Part shown: positions 57,140-64,000 of the stretch, one piece after another
Layout: every line of letters begins with the position of its first letter
Position numbering within the stretch: position 1 is the stretch's first letter
DNA from: Thiomicrorhabdus immobilis
GTDB lineage: Bacteria > Pseudomonadota > Gammaproteobacteria > Thiomicrospirales > Thiomicrospiraceae
Direction of reading: 5' to 3'
Length of the DNA: 64,000 nt
Assembly: GCF_021654855.1 (NCBI RefSeq)
Contig: NZ_AP024202.1
Coordinates: forward strand, 2,232,001-2,296,000
Position numbers and translations under genes: made by a program
The notes under the pieces: generated by a model
Databases searched by the model: none
Seen by the model: the letters and a program-made list of their open reading frames with translations, nothing else
Told to the model about the DNA's origin: nothing

Positions 57140-58369
57140 ATGTCGGATTTAAAACAAGATGCACTTCATTATCATGAACTTCCTAAGCCTGGAAAACTTG
57201 AAACCGGCTTGACCAAGGCTTGCGAAACTCAACGGGATTTAAGCCTGGCTTATAGCCCAGGAGTGGCGGAACCCGTTAGGGAGATTGCAAACAACCCTGA
57301 AGACGTCTATCGCTATACCGGTAAAGGAAACCTGGTGGGAGTGATTTCAAATGGAACGGCGGTTTTGGGCTTAGGCAATACCGGCGCTTTAGCCAGCAAA
57401 CCGGTAATGGAAGGTAAGGCGATGCTATTTAAACGCTTTGCCAACATCGATGTGTTTGATATTGAAATAGACTGTGATGACACGGCAGAATTGATTCAGA
57501 CCATCGCCAATATCGCACCGACCTTTGGCGGCATCAACCTAGAAGATATCGCCGCACCACAATGTTTTGAAGTGGAAACCGCCTTAAAAGCGCAACTTGA
57601 TATCCCGGTCTTTCACGATGACCAACACGGCACGGCCATCGTGGCCGCTGCCGGCTTGATGAACGCCTTAGAACTGCAACATAAAAAACTTGAGCTGGCA
57701 CGCATCGTTTGTGTGGGTGCCGGTGCCGCAGGCATTGCCTGTATGAATCTGCTGATGGCGATGGGCGCTCAAAAAGCTAATATCACATTGGTCGATAGTA
57801 AAGGAGTTGTAAGCACCCATCGCACAGATTTAAACCGTTATAAAGAGGCTTTTGCTCAGAATACCAACAAGGTCTGTTTAGCGGATGCGATGGTCAATGC
57901 AGATGTATTTTTTGGGGTATCCGACAAGGACATTTTGACGGTTGAAATGCTACAAGGCATGGCGGCTAATCCAATCGTGTTTACCATGGCCAATCCAGAC
58001 CCGGAAATCAATCCGATTCTGGCAAACAAAACCCGTGATGACCTCATTATTGCGACCGGCCGCAGTGATTATCCCAACCAGGTCAACAACGTCCTTGGTT
58101 TTCCCTATATTTTCCGTGGCGCTTTGGACGTGAGGGCTTCAGAGATCAATATGGCGATGCAGATTGCCGCCGTGCATGCATTGCGTAAACTGGCTCACTC
58201 CTCTGTACCCGATGAAGTGCTCGACACTTATGGATTACAAGAATTAAGCTATGGTAAAGAGTATATTCTGCCTAAACCCAATGACCCTCGTTTAATCAGT
58301 GTGATTCCGCAAGCCATCAGCCAAGCCGCCATTGAATCGGGTGTGGCTCGAATCACAATAAAAAAATAA
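57140..58369 (+). CDS. NAD(P)-dependent malic enzyme
   Basis: A 409-residue enzyme that decarboxylates malate to pyruvate and CO2. Motifs: LAYSPGVAEPVREIA near the start, VFHDDQHGTAIVAAAGL with the catalytic Lys/Asp region, and VCVGAGAAGIACMNLLMAMG for nucleotide binding. It is the short form, ending where long MaeB proteins carry on into a phosphotransacetylase-like domain. The 285-base gap before it holds nothing I recognise. Confidence 0.95.
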   Translation: MSDLKQDALHYHELPKPGKLETGLTKACETQRDLSLAYSPGVAEPVREIANNPEDVYRYTGKGNLVGVISNGTAVLGLGNTGALASKPVMEGKAMLFKRFANIDVFDIEIDCDDTAELIQTIANIAPTFGGINLEDIAAPQCFEVETALKAQLDIPVFHDDQHGTAIVAAAGLMNALELQHKKLELARIVCVGAGAAGIACMNLLMAMGAQKANITLVDSKGVVSTHRTDLNRYKEAFAQNTNKVCLADAMVNADVFFGVSDKDILTVEMLQGMAANPIVFTMANPDPEINPILANKTRDDLIIATGRSDYPNQVNNVLGFPYIFRGALDVRASEINMAMQIAAVHALRKLAHSSVPDEVLDTYGLQELSYGKEYILPKPNDPRLISVIPQAISQAAIESGVARITIKK

Positions 58370-58421
58370 CTTATTACGATTAATGGCTTGTTTTAATTGA
58401 TAAAACAGGATGTGGATAACT

Positions 58422-59483
58422 ATGTATAACTTTGCCTCAATTCAATCATTGCTTGCGACAGCGCTTCTCTGTAACCTAAGTTTATTGAGTGGTTGTGCTG
58501 AAAACCCAGCCAAAGCAAGTCGTTTGATTGACGTAACGACACTAGAATCCAACCCCCTTGAATCGAACATCGAAACCCAAGCTAAACTTGAACACGCTTA
58601 CGACTATGTTCTGCTCGATCAATCTAAACAACCTGTCACTCTTGAAACCGCCATTTCACAATTAAGAAAAGCCGACATAGTGGTGATTGGCGAATACCAC
58701 GGAAACCATGCCTCACACCTCTTGGAAATGCAGCTCTTGGCAGGTCTATATCGACAGAACCCGCAATTGTTGTTAAGTATGGAGATGTTCAATCGTGACC
58801 AGCAACCCCTCTTAAACGACTATTTAGATGGCAATATCGGTGAAGCCTATTTAATCAATGAGGCTCCTGCTTGGAATAACTATGCGGCCAGTTACCGTCC
58901 ATTGGTGGAGTTTGCCAAAAATCGTTTTATCGGTGTGATTGCCGCCAATGCACCTGCTGACACGATACGCTGCATTGGACGAGAGGGAGAAAGCTATATA
59001 TCCAAACTCGCCCCTGAAGAGCGCTTGCAAATCGCCCAGCAGCCCTTTGCTGAAATCCCGGGATATAAAAAACGATTTTATGAATTTCTGAAGCAGACCA
59101 GACCCCTTGCCGAACCGCGCAAACACAAAAGCTATTTGGCGCAAACGACTAGGGACAACACCATGGCTGAATCGATCTACCAGGCCTGGTTAAACCATCC
59201 AAACCATCAAGTTGTGCATATCAATGGCACATTTCACAGTCAAAACCATTTGGGAACGGTGGCCGCTTTAAAGCGCCTTGACCCAAACTTGAACATACAG
59301 GTAATCACACCGGCACATGTGGATGAATTTAATGGTTTGGACAAACTCAACCTAGAGGCGAACCTCACCGATGAATTTATCTACTTGCTCAAACCCCAGC
59401 CTGAGCAATATGTGAATGCCGCCTACAAACTTAAGGTACGAAAAGCACAATTTGATAAGGCCGAGCAAGCGACCTGTAAATAG
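58422..59483 (+). CDS. ChaN-like iron/heme-regulated lipoprotein
   Basis: A 353-residue lipoprotein: signal ending LLSGC (Cys25). The mature part has the DUF399/ChaN pattern VVIGEYHGNHASHLLEMQLL, SMEMFNRDQQPLLNDYL, VVHINGTFHSQNHLGT; ChaN homologues bind heme or iron at the outer membrane. The ATG at 58422 follows AGGA; another ATG twelve bases earlier is possible. A palindrome copy encodes YQAWL. Confidence 0.82.
   Translation: MYNFASIQSLLATALLCNLSLLSGCAENPAKASRLIDVTTLESNPLESNIETQAKLEHAYDYVLLDQSKQPVTLETAISQLRKADIVVIGEYHGNHASHLLEMQLLAGLYRQNPQLLLSMEMFNRDQQPLLNDYLDGNIGEAYLINEAPAWNNYAASYRPLVEFAKNRFIGVIAANAPADTIRCIGREGESYISKLAPEERLQIAQQPFAEIPGYKKRFYEFLKQTRPLAEPRKHKSYLAQTTRDNTMAESIYQAWLNHPNHQVVHINGTFHSQNHLGTVAALKRLDPNLNIQVITPAHVDEFNGLDKLNLEANLTDEFIYLLKPQPEQYVNAAYKLKVRKAQFDKAEQATCK
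59179..59190. repeat. Palindrome ACCAGGCCTGGT, copy inside the ChaN-like gene
   Basis: Exact copy, Gln-Ala-Trp frame. Confidence 0.9.
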
Positions 59484-59545
59484 TCGCTTATCTGGTAAAA
59501 AAGCTTAAGAACTTAAGAGTTTAAAAGCGTCAAGCTTGTGATTGA

Positions 59546-60553
59546 TTACTGCAAATATAGGTAATAGATGCCCGCTTTCAACTGCATCTGCTCCAGTAAA
59601 GGCACATCGATCAATTGCAGCGGTTGCAACCCATTAGGCAACTGCATGCTGGGTGAATATTGGGTGGCATTTGGGTTTGACTTAAAACGGTAACTCACCA
59701 CTTTACAATCCTTGGCATCCGCTAATTCACACGCTTTATCGGTCGCATCGGAAAGATAGCCTAACAAATCGACCAGGCCTGCCTTAATCGCTTCGGAACC
59801 CGTAAAGATTCGTGCGGTTTTGAGCTCTTCCATCTGTTGCTCTGATAGGTTACGCTGGGTTCTTACAATCTCGTAAAAACGCTGTGCCATGCTATCGACC
59901 ATAGTTTGAAAAATCTGTTTATCGCTTTGACTTGCGGCTTTAAACGGTGAGCCCATATCTTTGTTTTCACCGGTTTTATAGACATTCACCGCCGCACCGA
60001 TTTTCTGCATGGTGCCGGATAAATCGGCACTCATGGAAATCACGCCAACCGAGCCGGTGATGGTTGAGGGATGCGCCTGGATTTTATCCGCCGCCATCGC
60101 GATGTAAACGCCTCCGGATGCCGTGACATCCATCATCTGTACATAGAGCTTTTTCTTGGTTCGTTGTTTGAAGGCCAGCAATTCGTGATAAAGGATATCA
60201 CTTACCGTTACACCACCACCCGGGCTATTGATTTTAAGCAATACGCTTTTGATTTTGCTATCTTCTTCGGCTTTTTTCAGTTGCATCATGACCGAATCCA
60301 ATAGACTTGGGGCACGTGACAATAGACCTTGTTTGGGGCTGTCACTGATCACGCCGTCAATCGTAATAATCAAAACCTTATCGTCTGTTTTGCCCTTTTC
60401 CAAAACCTGTTCTTGAATCGGCGCATCGTAGGACTCACCCAATTTTATAGTGGCGCAGCCTGAAAGGGTGAAGACAAATACCAATACTAAAGCGAACAGG
60501 CCTGGTAACTTTACAAATAGGTTTTTTGACGATGGTGAAAACGAATTAATCAC
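59546..60553 (-). CDS. sppA: Signal peptide peptidase SppA-like S49 protease, lipoprotein form
   Basis: A 335-residue protein with a lipoprotein signal ending TLSGC (Cys33). The S49 core has INSPGGGV, the nucleophile serine in VTASGGVYIAMAADK and the general-base lysine in YKTGENKDMGSPF. It is the single-domain form. It overlaps the ldhA stop by eight bases and ends the operon. Confidence 0.9.
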   Translation of the reverse strand: MINSFSPSSKNLFVKLPGLFALVLVFVFTLSGCATIKLGESYDAPIQEQVLEKGKTDDKVLIITIDGVISDSPKQGLLSRAPSLLDSVMMQLKKAEEDSKIKSVLLKINSPGGGVTVSDILYHELLAFKQRTKKKLYVQMMDVTASGGVYIAMAADKIQAHPSTITGSVGVISMSADLSGTMQKIGAAVNVYKTGENKDMGSPFKAASQSDKQIFQTMVDSMAQRFYEIVRTQRNLSEQQMEELKTARIFTGSEAIKAGLVDLLGYLSDATDKACELADAKDCKVVSYRFKSNPNATQYSPSMQLPNGLQPLQLIDVPLLEQMQLKAGIYYLYLQ

Positions 60554-61550
60554 AGGTCACCTCATTCTCTAAACATTCATCTGCAGACTGTATTTGACTG
60601 TAAGCCAGAATATTATCCGCGGTGGTTTGGGCGATTTGCTCTAAGGCTTCATGAGTAAAATAAGCCTGATGCCCGGTGACTAGCACATTGGGAAAGGTCA
60701 ATAAACGTTCAAAAGCATCATCTTGGATAATCTCACAAGAGTGGTCTTCAAAGAACAAAGCCCCCTCCTTTTCATAAACATCGATTCCCAAATAGCCAAT
60801 TTGTTTAGACTTTAGACCCGCAATCAAAGCCGCAGTATCCATTAAACCGCCTCGACCGGTATTGATCAACATCACCCCTTCTTTCATCTTGGCGATATTT
60901 TCAGCGTTGATAATGTGATTGGTTTCAGCGTTTAGCGGACAGTGCAAGGTGATAATATCTGACTGGGTAAATAAATGTTCTAAATCGACCTGTTCAATCC
61001 CCAATTCCTTACAGGCCACACAGGTATAAGGGTCATATATCACCACATGGCATCCAAACGCCTTGAGCATTTTGCCAACCAGCCGTCCAATCAGCCCCGC
61101 CCCGATAATGCCAACGGTTTTACCATGCATATCAAAACCCAACATGCCGTTCAAGGCGAAGTTACCCTCTCGGATACGGTTATAGGCTTTATATAATTTA
61201 CGGTTGAGGGCCAGCATTAAACCAACGGTGTGTTCGGCTACCGCATAAGGAGAATAGGCCGGAACACGCAACACTCTAATACCGAGTTTTTTAGCAGCGT
61301 TCAAGTCCACATTATTAAAACCCGCGCAACGTAAGGCAATGAGTTTGGTTCCACCTTGAGCCAATAAAGTTAAGACTTTTTCATCTAAACGATCGTTGAC
61401 GAAAGTACTCACCACCTCCGCTCCTTGAGCAAAGGCGATGGTATCCAAGCCTAAAGAGACTTCTAAATAAAGGGTCTCCCAATCGGGTTGCATGACTCGA
61501 CATAACGCCTGTTTATCGTATGGTTTACTGCTGTAAGCTACAATTTTCAT
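60546..61550 (-). CDS. ldhA: D-lactate dehydrogenase (fermentative, D-2-hydroxyacid family)
   Basis: A 334-residue NAD-dependent enzyme reducing pyruvate to D-lactate. GIIGAGLIGRLVG is the NAD motif; catalytic Arg (NTGRGGLMD), Glu (LGIDVYEKE) and His (VTGHQAYFT) are all present. The ATG at 61550 overlaps the upstream diguanylate cyclase stop (ATGA), and the coding end overlaps sppA. A fermentative enzyme suits anaerobic survival, as does the hydrogenase. Confidence 0.93.
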   Translation of the reverse strand: MKIVAYSSKPYDKQALCRVMQPDWETLYLEVSLGLDTIAFAQGAEVVSTFVNDRLDEKVLTLLAQGGTKLIALRCAGFNNVDLNAAKKLGIRVLRVPAYSPYAVAEHTVGLMLALNRKLYKAYNRIREGNFALNGMLGFDMHGKTVGIIGAGLIGRLVGKMLKAFGCHVVIYDPYTCVACKELGIEQVDLEHLFTQSDIITLHCPLNAETNHIINAENIAKMKEGVMLINTGRGGLMDTAALIAGLKSKQIGYLGIDVYEKEGALFFEDHSCEIIQDDAFERLLTFPNVLVTGHQAYFTHEALEQIAQTTADNILAYSQIQSADECLENEVTCD

Positions 61551-62710
61551 GCACAACCTCGTGGGTATTGTTCAGGGCTAAAAATCACCGCCTGGTTACG
61601 TCCGTTGTTTTTAGCTTCATATAACGCCTTATCTGCAATTCGATACAGACAGGTAATGGTATTGATATCTTTCACTTTTGCCGAATAAACACCAATCGAA
61701 ATTGTAATATACTTTTGTGTAGCGTCTTTTGCATGAGGGATTTTTAAAGCTTCTATCTCATTTTTTAACTTGGCTACCCAGCTACTCGTCTCTTTTGGCT
61801 GATCAGAAACCAATAGGCCGCCAAACTCTTCACCCCCTAAACGAAACACAAAATCGTCTTCACGTTTAATGTAAGCATATACCGTTTTAGCGACTTTCTG
61901 CAAAGCCGCATCTCCTTGATAGTGGCCGAATTCATCGTTATATAGTTTGAAATGGTCTATATCTAAAATGAAAAACGTTAAAAACAACTCACTCTCTTTA
62001 TATTCCGTAATGAGTTTATCCAGCACTTCATTGAAGTAGTGGCGATTGTAGACTTCCGTTAAGGAATCAACGGTCGACAAACGTTGTAATTTTTTGAGAT
62101 GCCTTCTTTCAACAATCTGTTGCTTTTCAATTTGTTTATTCATCCCATTATGAGCGATATCAATCACCAGCGCCAAAACAACCGCAAGTACGGATGCGGT
62201 CACAAATCGAAAATAGCTGATTTGATCCCAATTGCCATGATTCCACTCGCCAATTCCCATATAGGTCATCACAAATAGCAGCGCATAAAATCCACTTAAA
62301 TAACTTAAACCAAATCTTCTGCCTACCATGGCGAAAACAGCAAATGGGGTAAAATAAATCCAAACCAAACTGAACCCTTCAGCTTGATTTAAATAGGTAA
62401 AAGCCAACAAAAAACCGAGCAAGAAAATTGCCATAAAATGTCCGACCAGACCGATTTCTTTCGTTTTATGTAGCTGATAGAGCAATATAAAAATGATAAC
62501 CATGCCGACAAGATTAATAATGACATTAAAATTCTGACCCGTAATCAAAATATGCAAAATAGCAAAGCCCGATAAGGTTAAGCCTAAAATCATCATGATG
62601 GCCGCCAAAACCAAAATGCGAAAAGCGTCGTAAGGCCTATTCACCAGCATTTCGGGAACAACAAACATCCCTTGTAACCGAGTCTTCAATTCTTGAGTAA
62701 ACGAAACCAT
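61547..62710 (-). CDS. Membrane-bound diguanylate cyclase
   Basis: A 387-residue protein with six predicted membrane helices (about residues 30-185), a coiled linker (QIEKQQIVERRHLKKLQRL) and a GGDEF domain with active-site GGEEF (FRLGGEEFGGLLV). It makes cyclic di-GMP. AAAGGACG precedes the ATG. It heads the overlapping unit cyclase-ldhA-sppA. Confidence 0.92.
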   Translation of the reverse strand: MVSFTQELKTRLQGMFVVPEMLVNRPYDAFRILVLAAIMMILGLTLSGFAILHILITGQNFNVIINLVGMVIIFILLYQLHKTKEIGLVGHFMAIFLLGFLLAFTYLNQAEGFSLVWIYFTPFAVFAMVGRRFGLSYLSGFYALLFVMTYMGIGEWNHGNWDQISYFRFVTASVLAVVLALVIDIAHNGMNKQIEKQQIVERRHLKKLQRLSTVDSLTEVYNRHYFNEVLDKLITEYKESELFLTFFILDIDHFKLYNDEFGHYQGDAALQKVAKTVYAYIKREDDFVFRLGGEEFGGLLVSDQPKETSSWVAKLKNEIEALKIPHAKDATQKYITISIGVYSAKVKDINTITCLYRIADKALYEAKNNGRNQAVIFSPEQYPRGCA

Positions 62711-62834
62711 AACGTCCTTTTAAGTTCTGTCTTTTATGTAGAGACTGAAGCAACAATCTCAGATATGAATAACTTACGAGAAATCTAAAAATTCCTCACC
62801 AGGCATATATTCATTATAAATCCCCAAAAAACAA

Positions 62835-62871
62835 AAAGCCCGAATTACCTTAACTGGACAACTCGGGCTTT
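62835..62871 (-). terminator. Terminator after the TRAP binding-protein gene
   Basis: Stem AAAGCCCGA / TCGGGCTTT, T-rich tail on the minus strand. Confidence 0.8.
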
Positions 62872-62894
62872 CTCTTTGAGAAATATCAGACTGA

Positions 62895-63995
62895 TTACAA
62901 AGAACGGGCTCGTAAATACGCTTGCTCAGAAGCTTCTGTCCATTGCATTACTTGTTTTTTAAAGGCTTTTTGCGAAGCCCAAACCTTTTGCGATAACGGA
63001 TCTTTTGCCGCTTCTTCTTCAACAACTTGTTCAGAAATCGTTTTTAACGCTTTTAGAACATCATCTGGGAATTGTTTTAGCTGTACGTTATGCTCATTAA
63101 TCAAGGTTTGCAAAGCTTGCTGGTTTCTTGCGGTATATTCCGCCAACATATCCGCATTAGCCACTTTTATCGCATTACGTACAATACTTTGTAAATCTGC
63201 TGGCAGTTCATTGAAGGCTTTCTCGTTAATCATACATTCCATGGTCGTACCTGGCTCATGCCAACCCGGTGTGTAATAGAACTTGGCCACCTTATAAAAA
63301 CCAAACGCCAAATCGTTATAAGGCCCAACCCACTCGGTCGCGTCCAATGCACCGGACTGCATCGAAGGGAAAAGTTCTCCCCCTGGCAGGGTTACCGGAA
63401 TACCACCAGCACGTTTAAGCACCTCTCCGCCCAGACCCGGCATACGCATCTTCAGGCCTTTCAGGTCTTCTAGTGAGTTAATCTCTTTATTGAACCAGCC
63501 GCCCATCTGGGTACCTGAGTTACCACCTGGATTTGGAATCAAGCCGAACGGTTTATAGGCTTCTTCCCAAAGTTGCAGACCACCACCATAGTACATCCAG
63601 GCATTCATCTCCTGAGCCGTCAAACCAAAAGGCACCGACGAGAAAAAAGCGGCTGATGGGATCTTACCCTTCCAGTAGTAAGCGCCGGCATGTCCGAGTT
63701 GGGCATTGCCGCGAGAAACCGCATCAAAAACTTCAAAAGCGCCAACCAATTCACCCGCGCCATAAACCTTAACATCGATTCTGCCACCAGACATTTCTGT
63801 GATCAGCTTAGCGATATTATTGGCACCTGTTCCCAATCCTGGAAAGTTCTTTGGCCAAGTGGTCACCATTTTCCATTGATAGGTTTTCTGCGGTTCACTG
63901 GCTACTTTGTTAGGCGCCTCTTCGGTACCGCATGCCGTTAAAGCCGTTGCCGCCGTCGCACCAGCGATAGCTCCAATAAAATCTCTACGCTTCAT
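62895..63995 (-). CDS. TRAP transporter solute-binding protein (DctP family)
   Basis: A 366-residue periplasmic binding protein. The N-terminus is twin-arginine-like (MKRRDFIGA) and has a possible lipobox (LTAC, Cys22). The mature part follows the DctP/TakP pattern: WKMVTTWPKNFPG, GAGELVGAFEVFDAVSRG, AYYWKGK, SLEDLKGLKMRMPGLGGEVLKRAGGIPVTLPGGELFPSMQSGALDATEWVGPYND. The residues resemble TakP-type 2-oxoacid binders. No TRAP membrane genes are in the window. Confidence 0.9.
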   Translation of the reverse strand: MKRRDFIGAIAGATAATALTACGTEEAPNKVASEPQKTYQWKMVTTWPKNFPGLGTGANNIAKLITEMSGGRIDVKVYGAGELVGAFEVFDAVSRGNAQLGHAGAYYWKGKIPSAAFFSSVPFGLTAQEMNAWMYYGGGLQLWEEAYKPFGLIPNPGGNSGTQMGGWFNKEINSLEDLKGLKMRMPGLGGEVLKRAGGIPVTLPGGELFPSMQSGALDATEWVGPYNDLAFGFYKVAKFYYTPGWHEPGTTMECMINEKAFNELPADLQSIVRNAIKVANADMLAEYTARNQQALQTLINEHNVQLKQFPDDVLKALKTISEQVVEEEAAKDPLSQKVWASQKAFKKQVMQWTEASEQAYLRARSL

Positions 63996-64000
63996 ATAAA

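Overview
The window is ordinary chromosomal DNA of a gammaproteobacterium. Colinear housekeeping blocks support this: mutM/coaD/rsmD/ftsY, fabA-fabB, and rhodanese-grxC-secB-gpsA beside gpmI and trmL. The genes soxYZ, a secreted alpha-carbonic anhydrase and gltBD suggest a sulfur-oxidising, CO2-fixing relative of Hydrogenovibrio/Thiomicrospira/Thiomicrorhabdus. That placement is inference; no lineage marker was searched.

Layout. 0-3 kb: the end of mutM and a P-type cation ATPase. 3-6.7 kb: a molybdate operon (modE, modA, modB, modC, minus strand) with a shared 25-bp candidate operator in front of modA and of modE. 6.8-16.4 kb: an HPP membrane protein, coaD, periplasmic carbonic anhydrase, rsmD behind a large GGDEF/EAL sensor, a CvfB-like S1 protein, a DUF4136 lipoprotein, a NYN protein and a nitroreductase; then a near-consensus parS site. 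16.5-22.2 kb: a paired M16 protease operon, then ftsY with a membrane protein that looks like a ribosome-modulation-factor/DUF2914 fusion and a lytic-transglycosylase lipoprotein. 22.4-25.2 kb: fabB, fabA, tRNA-Thr and coaX. 25.4-31.2 kb: a complete rRNA operon (16S-Ile-Ala-23S-5S, minus strand) with a near-perfect sigma-70 promoter; two perfect DnaA boxes lie further upstream. 31.7-40.7 kb: tyrS, a class-1B pyrD, trmL, gpsA-secB-grxC-rhodanese, gpmI, cardiolipin synthase and an EEP-family hydrolase. 40.9-46.9 kb: gltBD. 47-48.9 kb: an AT-rich NYN/OST-HTH gene and about 1 kb of structured intergenic repeats. 48.9-53.1 kb: an AEC transporter, an [FeFe]-hydrogenase with an extra SnoaL/NTF2-like C-terminal domain, and soxYZ. 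53.7-64 kb: a 3D-domain lipoprotein, an SDR, a small MscS channel, an EAL-HDOD protein, malic enzyme, a ChaN-like lipoprotein, an operon of diguanylate cyclase-ldhA-sppA, and a TRAP solute-binding protein.

The most striking pattern is a 12-bp perfect palindrome, ACCAGGCCTGGT. I counted 13 exact copies and 9 single-mismatch copies by eye, in intergenic DNA and inside genes in more than one reading frame. It is absent (apart from one gltB variant) from rRNA, fabAB, gpmI and gltBD. Also notable are the three ~320-360 bp repeats at 47.8-48.9 kb, whose central hairpin keeps its pairing while its stem sequence changes, the hydrogenase-SnoaL fusion, and the RMF-like membrane protein in the ftsY operon. 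No CRISPR array, prophage or intact insertion sequence was seen.
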